Position numbers and translations under genes: made by a program. Below are positions 40,794-50,714 of a stretch of DNA of 64,000 bases, in pieces (within the stretch, counting starts at the first letter, position 1; every line of letters starts with the position of its first letter). Below the pieces are notes generated by a model, which saw nothing but the letters and a program-made list of their open reading frames with translations, was not told where the DNA came from and ran no database searches. This stretch comes from Cordylochernes scorpioides (lineage: Eukaryota; Arthropoda; Arachnida; Pseudoscorpiones; Chernetidae). The stretch lies in assembly GCA_030710605.1 (NCBI GenBank), contig CP092874.1:44480665-44544664 (forward strand), read 5' to 3'.

Positions 40794-41650
40794 ATACCTA
40801 ACAAAAATTCCATTCTAAAAATAGAACTGTAGTGGTAGTTTTGAGAATTTATAAGTCGATTTGTTTGTGGCCCATGAGACGAGGGGAACTTGGGGGAACT
40901 GTTCTTCTTCTTCTTACACTTTCCACATATTCTTCTGAAGTGTATATTACATTTTGTTTTTAACCTGTTATTCAAACCATTTCTGGCCTTAAAATTATTT
41001 GGAATTATTTTTTAGCCTAGGTTAAATTTGATATAGAACGCTTCTAAAAGGGCATGCTGCCACTGTTTTTTTAGAACGCCACTTTTTGTTTCTTTTCTTT
41101 ATTTTGAAAGCCATTTGTATTTTCTTCTATTTCAAAATTGTCGAATGCAAAGATATTCTATTAAATAAAAGTATAATGTGTAAAAATTTATACATCATAC
41201 AGCAAAAATAGAATGGAAATGAAAACAAACAATGCCGCCAATTTTTTGTTTTGAAATCACGATCCTGAGCTGAAACATGCTCAAAATTTTGTTGTTTTAA
41301 AAATTTTTTAAATCCCAATTTTAAGTTCGTTATAAGCATAGTATTTTTAATAGATTTTATCATTTTGGGACCGAAAATAGGTTCGTTATAGGGGTAGTTC
41401 GTTATTTTTAAAATAACGAACTACCCCTATAACGAACCTATTTTCGGTCCCAAAATGATAAAATCTATTAAAAATACTATGCTTATAACGAACTTAAAAT
41501 TGTGATTTAAAAATTTTTTAAAACAACAAAATTTTGATCATGTTTCAACTCAGGATCGTGATTTCAAAACAATAAATTAGCGGCATTGTTTGTTTTCATT
41601 TCCATTCTATTTTTGCTGTATGTTGTATAAATTTTTACACATTATACTTT

Positions 41651-42379
41651 TTGATTTAAGACGAAAAATCCTTTCAATAATTATAATAACGAATAGATTC
41701 AAAAAGGATAAGTTTCTTTATTTGAAAAATCATTCGAGCTTTCGGGCGCAAGCTGCCCTTCTACAGGAATATTAGATACAATTTCAAGTAATCATGTATT
41801 TACAGTTATATATATTTTATTTAAATGGTTCCTCGCTTTAGTCTTGTATAGCGTGAGTGGATCACATGCCCGCGTGATTTAGTTTAAATCAAAGAAAAGC
41901 CTTGATAAAGATTATCCGATTTCTCTTCATCACACCACTTAACAATATTGCATATAATAATATCAACCAATTGACACTTATACACACACATAGCAATAAA
42001 TTTCTTAAATACTAAAATATAAAACTTCATAAATAATCCTAAATATGCAAAAAACAGCTTATATATATATCTATATGTATAGATAGATATATGGCATATA
42101 CTGGATATAAATTATTGATCAGCTGGTATTTCTAGGGGCAATACGCCTCTCTTTATCAAGGCTTTTCTTTGATTTAAACTAAATCACGCGGGCATGTGAT
42201 CCACTCACGCTATACAAGACTAAAGCGAGGAACCATTTAAATAAAATATATATAACTGTAAATACATGATTACTTGAAATTGTATCTAATATTCCTGTAG
42301 AAGGGCAGCTTGCGCCCGAAAGCTCGAATGATTTTTCAAATAAAGAAACTTATCCTTTTTGAATCTATTTGTTATTATA
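41651..42379. mobile_element. Long-armed foldback, second family, 12-bp TSD
   Basis: Arms of about 220 bp with landmarks AAAGGATAAGTTTCTTTATT, GCTTTCGGGCGCAAGCTGCC and TTAAATGGTTCCTCGCTTTA. The spacer (41945-42155) is AT-rich. ACATTATACTTT flanks it at 41639-41650 and 42380-42391. Each arm carries CTGTAGAAGGGC ... GCCCGAAAGCTC, an arrangement like the hammerhead-type cores elsewhere in this window but with a weaker core. Confidence 0.85.
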
Positions 42380-43463
42380 ACATTATACTTTTATTTAATA
42401 GAATATCTTTGCATTCGACAATTTTGAAATAGAAGAAAATACAAATGGCTTCCAAATTAAAGAAAAGAAACAAAGAGTGGCGTTCTAAAAAAACAGTGGC
42501 AGCATGCCCTTTTAGAAGCGTTCTATATCATGTTTAACCTAGGCTAAAACATAATTCCAAATAATTTTAAAGCCAGAAATGGTTTGAATAACAGGTTAAA
42601 AACAAAATGTAATATACACTTCAGAAGAATATGTGGAAACTGGAATTGGAAGAAGAAGAAGAAGAAAAAAAAAAAACAGTTCCCCCAAGTTCCCCGTGTC
42701 TCATGAGCCATAAATAAATCGACTTATAAATTCTCAAAAACTACCACTACAGTTCTATTTTTTTGAATGGAATTCTTGTTAGGTATATGACTCATTCAGG
42801 GTTCGCGGATATTCACCCTGGTCGACCGTTTTACCACCAATTTTGTGTTTGCAAATTGGCGTTTTTTTATTCGCAATTTTACCGATTGCGCTATCGTATC
42901 AACATGTTTCGCGTCCGATTTTTCTTAATTGGATACTTTTAATTCATCTTCAATTGATTCAGAATACACGGAGCTTCATTCCTTTGATGGAAATAACGAT
43001 ATTTTAAGACAATTCTGATTTTCAAATTTCACTTTTCACTTTCAAACAACAAGGTATTAGAGGCATTTTTTCAAATAAATATAGCATTATATTATTTGAG
43101 ATAAATGTTCTAAAATACTCTTATACCCTTCAAATATATAATTCATAATGTTTTGCCTAGTGGATTTGGCTTAATTTTTAAATAATACATAGGTTTATAT
43201 ATAAACATGTATGCTAATGATAAGAAGAACCTATTAACAAATGACTTCTTTTGATATTCAGCATTACTGTAAAGAAATAGGTCAATTTAGGGAATTAAAA
43301 CAAAGTGACCATTATTAAGTAGCTGCCTTTTCCTGTTTGTATGGCTGTTTTTTTAATTATACGGTCTAAAAATTTTGAAAAGTTTAAAAAAAATGGCCAA
43401 AACGTGGCTATAGTGAACCAAAAGCTCTGTCCCATTGGGTTTCACTATAGAGGGGTTTTACTG

Positions 43464-43609
43464 TATGTAAATAATAATTTGTATATAAAAATAGTTTTTA
43501 TCACTATAATTTATTAACGTGATACTCCAGTTGAAGGACTGACAAGTCCGAAAGCTTGAAAATAAAAAGTTGCACAAGAAACTTAACCCTGGAAGCTTTA
43601 TTTATTTTA
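43464..43609. other. Repeat remnant with a hairpin-GAAAG motif
   Basis: Near 43520-43570: GTTGAAGGACTGACAAGTCC followed by GAAAGCTTG, then AATAAAAAG. The layout (stem then GAAA) resembles the terminal motif of the other retro-foldbacks, here as a solitary piece. Confidence 0.4.
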
Positions 43610-43815
43610 TAAAGTTACTAGTGTGTGACGTTTCGGTAACAGCGTTGTTTACCATCATCAGACCAAAGAGTAAAATGATGAAAGAATAAAATTTTTTTTT
43701 TTGTCTGATGATGGTAAAAAAAAATGCTGTTACCGAAATATCATATACTATTTATTTATTTGAATTAGGTCTTATTACCTTGTAGCTATAATCTAGAATC
43801 CAAATTGTACTTTCA
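43610..43815. repeat. Hammerhead-type foldback, copy 7
   Basis: Left arm AGTGTGTGACGTTTCGGTAA; right arm degraded by a poly-A run in the stem (43716-43724). Tail near 43785-43810. No TSD identified. Confidence 0.75.
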
Positions 43816-44008
43816 TGTTACAGCCTCCTTTATAATACCAACTTATAACTTTATAGCACCAACTCTAAGATCCCTAGTTTTAAGTCTCCATGGGATATAA
43901 CTGTGATTTAACACCTTGAGCTTTGAAATCATTTTTTGTAATGAAACTAATTATACAGTTATAAACCTTTTTGTATAACTCCCCTAAGGTATAAATATTT
44001 CTCCTGGT

Positions 44009-44236
44009 GATAATATAGATTATAAACACAAGATAATAAGACCAAATCCAAATTATCTAAAAGAAAATAAGACTTAATCCAAATAAATTAATAGTGTGAC
44101 GTTTGGGTAACAGCATTGTTAATATCTTCAGACAAAAGAATAAATTACTAATAATATAACACACTATTAATTTTTTTTTTAAATTACATCTTATTTTCTT
44201 GTAGCTATAATCTATAATCCAAATTGTGCTTTACTA
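44009..44236. repeat. Hammerhead-type foldback, copy 8 (composite)
   Basis: Begins with the tail and arm start of one subfamily (AACACAAGATAATAAGACC) and continues as another (AAGAAAATAAGACTTAATCC). The right arm is strongly decayed. Looks like one copy inserted in, or recombined with, another. Confidence 0.7.
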
Positions 44237-44780
44237 AATGCAACTCACTATTTATCAATTTAGATTTGTGTTGTGTTTTGTGTGAACCATTATACCTCAT
44301 ATTTCTAAAGATGAATGTTGAATTATAGTAATTTAAATTAAATTAGGTAAAAAAAAAAAAAAAATTTGAATGGGATTTGAAAAAAAAAATGATTTAGTTA
44401 TAATATAGTGTATATTTTAAACCCATTTCATGCACACTTGATACTGGCCATGATATATAGAGCTTTGTTGAAACATGGTTATTCTCACTTACTGGGCAGG
44501 GTTGGAATTGTGCAATGCTCATTTTGAGATTATGATGAGATACAATCTGGATTATAGATTAGAAACACAAGACAATAAGACCAAATCTCTGCCAACTAAC
44601 AGACTCAGGTCATTGACAAAGTCACAGCACCAGCTTAGTTTTAGCATCTATTTTGACAGGAGAGGTGATCTTTATTTGGATTTGTGAGATTTGATTCTGT
44701 ATTGTGGTTGTCAAAAATAATGGTGTATACCATCACTGTATCAAAGTACATTAAATTGCTTCAATATATGGCCCCTTAAT
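44237..44780. other. Intron DNA without recognised features
   Basis: AT-rich, with one solitary foldback tail near 44530-44585 (AATCTGGATTATAG ... AATAAGACCAAATC). No gene evidence. Confidence 0.4.
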
Positions 44781-44819
44781 TTCTTGTCCACAAGTTTAAC
44801 CCTGAAGATAATCAAATGG

Positions 44820-45000
44820 CTCTCTCCCCGCAACATGGAAGTAAATTTCATACGTCATCCAATCATATATAGACCATTACTCTTCATTTATTCAACCTTT
44901 TCATACGTCATCCAAAAAGTTAGAAATAGTATATATTTCTCTTTGAAATTAATATTGATTTTCACAAAAAAAGAAACTTATGCGGGGAGGCTTTAAGTAT
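44820..45000. repeat. Relative of the arms of the tRNA-bearing foldback
   Basis: Contains TTAGAAATAGTATATATTTC, TTTCATACGTCATCC twice, and AAAGAAACTTATGCGGGGAG, resembling 47270-47381. No tRNA-like core is present here. Confidence 0.55.
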
Positions 45001-45250
45001 TACTTTATTCCTACCTGTGTAGATAGATATGTAGTGTAGTTGCCAACCATCTGTATACTTGGGATATATGGAGTATACAAGGTGTAGGGTGTATATTACC
45101 TCTTTAATTTAACCAACACTTGGTAGAATTCAACCATTTTTTCAAATCACGGCCAAATTTCCAACCTTAAACAAACAAAAAAAAAACTATCTTGGGTCAC
45201 GAGAAATCTAATTTAAAACAAAGTTAGATTTTTTTATTAGCTCAAGTGAT

Positions 45251-45338
45251 ACAAGGTAATAAGTCCAAATCTAAATAAATAAATTGTGTGACATTTTGGT
45301 AATAGCATTGTTATTTAGTGCCATTACCTTGAGTTTCA
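45251..45338. repeat. Hammerhead-type foldback, copy 9 (partial)
   Basis: Left arm ACAAGGTAATAAGTCCAAAT with a decayed hammerhead region; the right arm is reduced to GCCATTACCTTGAG. Confidence 0.65.
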
Positions 45339-45342
45339 AATA

Positions 45343-46506
45343 CAGTAAAACCCCGCTAAGACGAACCATGGCTATAACGAACCTTCCCTTATAACGAACC
45401 CATCGAAAATCCGCATTCCATTCCATTAAAATTACCATCGCTATAACGAACTTTTCACTTTTCAAACTAGCGAACTATCGCTATAACGAACCCAATTTTG
45501 GTCCCAAAATATTAAATTCTATCAAAAATACCATGCTTATAACGAACTTTTAATTTTAATTATAAAATTCCAAAATTATAATTTTCAAATCTAATTAAAA
45601 TTTTGTGTGAGCTCTAGCTCACAGATCGCAAATCAAAACAAAGAATTTAGCAACATTGGATGTTTTTATTCACATTCTATTTTTATACTGCGCACTTTTA
45701 TAAATTTTTCATGCCTTATTGAAAACTAAATTTCTTAACTCTATATTAGGAAAATTCCTTAAAACATGATTAAATTATTAAAACCAGTTTTAAAATATAA
45801 TGGAAGTGCCAAAGAAAAAGTCGCTCGTACCAAGATATCACTTGAAAAGAAATTAACCATCATAAAAGCTATTGAGAGTGGTACATCGCAAGCGGAACTT
45901 CGGAAGAGAATGAAAATGAGCAAAAGTTGCATTTCTACGATATGGCAAAAAAGAAGACTATAAAAAAAAAATGCTACAAAGAGGAATCAATCCCAACTAT
46001 TGCCGCTATCGTCAGTGTCATTATGAGGAATATGTTAAAGCAGAAAAAAATAACAGACTTCTTCAAGTAAGCCTTTGTATCCTATATTGTAATATAATAA
46101 TATTTATTTAAAATATATTTTTATACCTTTTAAAATATTATTAATAAAGTTTTTATTTAATTTTTATAAATAAGGTATTCTTTTCTTGGATTTTTTTTGA
46201 CATATGGGGGGGGGCAGGTTGCATTTATACTAATTAAATTATCAGAGGAACTGATCAAAAAGGCAATATTTTCACATGATTTTGTTTTTATTTTAGTATA
46301 CAGCTTTAATATATAGAAATAGGTTAATTTAGGGGAAAAAAAGCAGCCAATATTAAGAGGTAGCCTCTTTTTTTTTTTTTTGCGCATGCCCTTTAATTAT
46401 ATCCTAAAAAAAAATTTAAATACCCAAACCGTGGCTATAGTGAACCGTGGCTATAGTGAACCAAAAGTCCCGTCCCAATGGGGTTCACTATAGAGGGGTT
46501 TTACTG
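45343..46506 (+). mobile_element. Pogo/Tigger deletion derivative with transposase ends
   Basis: Starts CAGTAAAACCCCGCTAAGAC and ends GGGGTTTTACTG. It has the same two kinds of ends as the other Tigger-like copies here, but keeps recognisable coding ends, and so shows that the whole non-autonomous family derives from a pogo/Tigger transposon. Confidence 0.9.
45766..46070 (+). pseudogene. Pogo/Tigger transposase, middle deleted
   Basis: 45766-45963 encodes a CENP-B N-terminal helix-turn-helix (KISLEKKLTIIKAIESG, then LRKRMKMSKSCISTIW), the DNA-binding end of the transposase. After a stop at 45961 and a short gap, 46033-46070 ends LKQKKITDFFK, the typical tail of Tigger transposases. The whole catalytic DDE core is missing. 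It could bind element ends but not catalyse movement. Confidence 0.85.
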
Positions 46507-46849
46507 TATATAATCTAAATTGTACTTAATCATTATCTTAATTCAATTTTAAAATAGTTCTCCTGTAGAAATTCCTTCCTTAAGGTCTAGCAATATTGAA
46601 TATAATCTTAAAAGAAACTCATCCCTGGGGATGGTTTAACCCTCTGTGCCATCAACAATGACTATCCTTTGGAGTGAAGTTGTTGAATGGAAGCAATGTA
46701 AATCCCCAGAGTCGCATTCCTTCAATTAGGAAGTGAGATATAATGAACCCTTATTAACTTAATTAACACAATTAGGGTAACCACATGCTTGTTATTTACA
46801 TTAGAGAACTGTTTTTTTTTTTTTACATAACTTTTCTACACAAGTACAA
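46507..46849. other. Intron DNA without recognised features
   Basis: 343 bases, no gene or repeat ends recognised. Confidence 0.4.
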
Positions 46850-46981
46850 GTTAATAAGACCAAATCTAAATAAATTTTGTGTGACGTTTTGGTAACAGTG
46901 TTTAAAAAATATATATTTTTTAGTCCTTTGTCTGATGATAGTAATAACACTGTTACAAAAACGTCGCACACTATTAATTTA

Positions 46982-47381
46982 ATATTATATATAATATAAT
47001 GCGGCTAGTGATTGTAAAACGACATTTGAAAACTATCTCGCATGTGCTTCTTTTCAACGAAAATTCAAAATTTATTTCAAGGAGAAATAACGATTATTTC
47101 TAACCTTTGGGATGAGGTATGAAAGGGTGAATTGTGAAGAGTAATGATAAATAAATATAAAATAGTAATGGACAATATGTCCAGAGTAGCCTAGTGGACA
47201 TGGCATCTGCCCAGTAAGCGGAACACTATGGGTTCGATTCCCATCCCTGGACACTTTTATTTTTCCGTTTATCATTACTCTTCACAATCACCCTTTCATA
47301 CCTCATCCCAAAGGTTAGAAATAATCATTATTTCTCCTTGAAATAAATTTCGAATTTTCGTTGAAAAGAAACACATGCGAG
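46982..47381. mobile_element. Foldback with internal tRNA-like sequence, 14-bp TSD
   Basis: ACACTATTAATTTA flanks it at 46968-46981 and 47382-47395. Inverted arms of about 115 bp (CTCGCATGTGCTTCTTTTCA at about 47037, inverse at about 47362-47381) enclose a tRNA-like sequence. About 55 bases of extra sequence lie left of the left arm. Confidence 0.75.
47180..47251 (+). tRNA. tRNA-like sequence, anticodon AGU (Thr-like), probably element-borne
   Basis: Folds as a complete cloverleaf: acceptor TCCAGAG with CCCTGGA (one A-C mismatch), D stem GCC/GGC, anticodon stem TCTGC/GCGGA with loop CCAGTAA, variable ACACT, T arm ATGGG-TTCGATT-CCCAT. The A box TAGCCTAGTGGA and B box GGTTCGATTCC fit RNA polymerase III promoters, and a CTTTTATTTTT terminator follows. 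C replaces the universal U before the anticodon, which argues for a pseudo-tRNA or SINE head. Lying inside foldback arms, it is probably part of a mobile element rather than a housekeeping gene. Confidence 0.6.
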
Positions 47382-47465
47382 ACACTATTAATTTATTTGG
47401 ATTTGGTCTTATTTACCTTTAAGTTCTAATCTATAATTTAAATTGTGTCTTATCATTTGATAATA

Positions 47466-47639
47466 CAGTAGAGCCTCCTGTAAAGGACACCTAATTGCAG
47501 AGCCAAACTGTCCTTTAGGGAGAGGTGTCCTCTTACCGGAGAGTTGCTAAATAGTAAAAATGGTAATTTTGCAAATGAAAATTGTCCTTTATAGAGAGGT
47601 GTCCACTAGTGGGGTGTCCGCTAAAGGAAAGTTCTGCTG
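47466..47639. repeat. GTCC-type MITE, copy 4
   Basis: Begins CAGTAGAGCCTCCTG and ends AAGTTCTGCTG, bounded by TA. Confidence 0.85.
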
Positions 47640-47884
47640 TACTTGAAATAAAATAATTGACAATAATATAAAATAATTTGAGTTAATTGGTTGTTGATCC
47701 ATTCATTATAGGAAAGAAAGGGCACCTGTAAAGTTCTTCAGTATGGTGAAATAAAAAGGACAACAAATGTTTCGAGGGATTGTTCTCTCTCTATCTAGGT
47801 TTATTGATTTTAATGGGAAAACTCTTACATATAGATCCACTATTCCCTTATATAATAAGCCAAAATTTGGATTATAGATTATAC

Positions 47885-48447
47885 ACACAAGGTAAGAAGA
47901 AACTCATCTCGAGAAACCTTGTAGCATTATTTAATTAATCAATACAGTACACAACACTTACATATCAAAGTAAGCAGAGAAGCCATCCTGTATACCAGGG
48001 TTTCAGATAATGACCATCAGTAGTGACATCCTAGGGAAGTCATTTAACCATTTTAATTTGACAAGATGTTTTAGCTGGTGTGTTGGATAAACATTTTATA
48101 TAAGGGAATATAAACACAAGGTAATAAGACCAAATCCAAATAAATAAATAGTGTGTGGTATTTCGGTAACAGTGTTACTAAAACGTCACACACTATTTAT
48201 TTATTTGGATTTGGTCTTATTACCTTGTGTTTATATTCCCTTATATAAAATGTTTATCCAACACACCAGCTAAAACATCTTGTTGTCAAATTAAAATGGT
48301 TAAATGACTTCCCTTGGATGTCACTACTGATGGTCATTATCTGAAACCCTGGTATACAGGATGGCTTCTCTGCTTACTTTGATATGTAAGTGTTGTGTAC
48401 TGTATTGATTAATTAAATAATGCTACAAGGTTTCTTGAGGTGAGTTT
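47885..48447. repeat. 560-bp near-perfect palindrome around a foldback (copy 11)
   Basis: Arms of about 270 bp: AGAAACCTTGTAGC at about 47918 matches, inverted, AAGGTTTCTTG near 48426. The centre (48118-48232) is a shortened hammerhead-type foldback. The palindrome also includes about 200 bp on each side that is not part of the foldback family, so flanking DNA was duplicated in inverted order. The arms differ at only a few bases. Confidence 0.88.
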
Positions 48448-48464
48448 ATTTTTTTTATTAGAGT

Positions 48465-48640
48465 AGAACCTCTATGAGAGGACACTCACACTAGAGGACA
48501 CCTCTCTATAAAGGACAGATTTCAGTTGCAAAATTACCATTTTTACTATTTATCAACTCTCCGGTAAGAGGGCACCTCTCCTTAAAGGACACTTTGGTTC
48601 TGTAATTAGGTGTTGTCCTTTACAGGGAGGTTCTATTGTA
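48465..48640. repeat. GTCC-type MITE, copy 5 (reverse orientation)
   Basis: Begins AGTAGAACCTCTATG and ends CAGGGAGGTTCTATTG. Internal order reversed relative to copies 2-4. Confidence 0.82.
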
Positions 48641-49311
48641 TTACATTATCAAGCTTTCAATCATTTCCGCCCTTTCACAGTAGTACAAAACAAACAATAA
48701 TGTCCAACCCCACCAGCGAGTGCAAGTAACCAAACGGGGCTCTGGCACATTTTTAAGTGCAAAAGTTGAACTGCTTTTCACATGTGTAGATATATGATGA
48801 ACTTCCAGAAAGGTCCAGAAACCTGTAGCATTATTTAATTAATATTCAGGAGATTCACACATCTATTGTATTGTTACTGTATAGATATAAGCTTGTAGGG
48901 TAAGAACTCTGTGTATTCCAGGTAGTCTTGTAAGTCTCAAAGATGATGTAAGACAAACCACCTTGACACGGCTATTTATTGAAACTCTAGCCCTAATCTA
49001 CCATTACCATGGCTTCTGTTGTCTGACAGTTCTCTGGTGACATCACACTGATAGTGTGGTATGACTCTGTCTTTCTCATCTAGTTGCAGGGCCAAAATGG
49101 CCTTTGAAACAGTTGGCCTCTTACAAAAGAGCAGCTAATTAGTAAAAAATGGTAATTTTGATGATGTAAACTGTCTTATGTAGAGAGGTGGCTTCTCATG
49201 GAGTTTATTCGACTTTTTTTTTTACTCTGAGATGTACAACCCATAAAGAGAGGCGATCGAGAATTATTTTATTTTAGATTTTTAAACAAGGGTGGAATAA
49301 TTTTTAAAATA
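48641..49311. other. Intron DNA with repeat scraps
   Basis: 48705-48795 is a fragment of repeat R (CCCCACCAGCGAGTGCAAGT). 49085-49210 is a very decayed GTCC-type MITE. The rest is unassigned. Confidence 0.5.
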
Positions 49312-49486
49312 CAGTAGAACCTCCCTGTAAAGGACACCTATTTGCAGAGCCAAAGTGTCCTTTAGAAAGAGGTATCCTCTTAATGGAGAGTTGCTATTTA
49401 GTAAAAATGGTAATTTTGCAAATGAAAACTGTTCTATGTAAAGAGGTGTCCTCTAGCGAGAGTGTCCCTTCAAGGAGGTTCTACTG
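49312..49486. repeat. GTCC-type MITE, copy 6
   Basis: Begins CAGTAGAACCTCCCTG and ends AAGGAGGTTCTACTG. The best preserved terminal inverted repeats of the family. Confidence 0.87.
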
Positions 49487-49702
49487 TATTATGACATATC
49501 CATAGAAATGCTCCATGATGTTTTGTCAGCCTATTTCTTCAGATATTTTAGTAATATGGGAGTGTGCCAAAAGGAAATTTATTTCATTTTTTAAAAATGC
49601 CTCTCATCAAAATAGACGCAAAAACTCTTTATTTTTGTTGTTGTTTGTCTGATAACTGTCTATACTAAAATGTATAAAACATGTTATAATACTATACCGA
49701 GA

Positions 49703-49910
49703 TGATATGGCATAATTTGGATTATAGATTATAAAAACAAGGTAATAAGACTAAATCCAAATAAATAAATTATGTGTGACATTTCGGTACCAGTGTTGTT
49801 ACCATCTTCAGACAAAAGTACTAAAACATTTTGTCTGAAGATGATAAAGCTGTTACTGAAACGTCACATACTATTTATTCATTTAGATTTGGTCTTATTA
49901 CCTTGTTACT
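49703..49910. repeat. Hammerhead-type foldback, copy 12
   Basis: Starts with the tail (GATGGCATAATTTGG), both arms present, cores mutated (right arm CTGAAGATGATAAAGC ... GAAACGTC). Confidence 0.82.
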
Positions 49911-50124
49911 ATACTGAGATATAATATTATGCATTAGTGCACCCATCTGTTATGAGAAAGTTAACTATTTTTGGCAAATATTTGGCACTTTTTGAAATAA
50001 AATAATTTTCTACTGCCCTTATTGTAATGATGATTTACCATTGCAGTAAAGGCAGTAGAAAATAATTTTATTTCAAGAAGAATAATACATGTCAAAAATA
50101 GTTCAAATTTCTCATACTGAGATA
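49911..50124. other. Short palindrome related to repeat D
   Basis: 49996-50085: TTTCTACTGCCCTTATTG and its inverse CAGTAAAGGCAGTAGAAA around GATGATTTACC. Otherwise unassigned. Confidence 0.5.
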
Positions 50125-50714
50125 CAGTATAACCTCGTTAATTCGACACACGCCAATTTGACACTCGGTGATAATTCAACCATATTCTGATGTCCCGACC
50201 TCCGGCCTATCAAATAACAAACCGTAATTTGACACTATCGATAATACAACACTTCCGATAGTTCGACGATTTTAAAATTTGAATTTTGACAGTTGAATGT
50301 TTCTTACAACTTTATCGCTAAAAAGGTATTACGCCGGTGGCAAGTGGCGACGATCGGCGTTCACGATAGGATCGCGCCTACGCACTTTTGTTTCTTGTTA
50401 GTTTAAGTTTCACTTTGCAGTGCCGTTGCGCAATGTCTCGAGTGTTATTGTTTTTTTTTTTTTTTTTTACGCTGGAATTTAGACTTCGTGCTCTAATTAA
50501 CCCTTAGTTACTGGCACCTAATTTAGTTGCACAATTACTGGCGTTCGGCCTCTCACATAATTTCCAAAGAATAAATATATATATATATATTTTAAATAGA
50601 GCTCTAAACAAAATTAAATGAAAATGTACAAGAAACTCTTTCTATCTAAATATCTAAAATATTCTATATATATATTCTTAAAATTCTAACTAAAAATTTT
50701 ATTCAGGATTAGGT

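Larger units (their letters stand above)
40120..43463. mobile_element. Palindromic Tigger/pogo-like element (3.3 kb)
   Basis: Both outer ends are the same element end (CAGTAAAACCCCTCTATAG at 40120 and its reverse complement ending at 43463). The centre, about 41409, joins two copies head to head at TTCGTTATTTTTAAAATAAC. Each arm is about 1.3 kb; the right arm also holds a 729-bp insertion at 41651-42379. The opposite element end (CAGTAAAACCCCGCTAATAC), expected on each copy, is missing from the middle. Confidence 0.9.
46852..47460. repeat. Hammerhead-type foldback, copy 10, split by the tRNA-bearing foldback
   Basis: Left arm AATAAGACCAAATCTAAATA at 46854. Ribozyme region near 46930-46968 (CTGATGATAGTAATAACACT ... 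AACGTCGC). It resumes at 47382 with ACACTATTAATTTATTTGG and ends with the tail near 47440. Confidence 0.75.
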
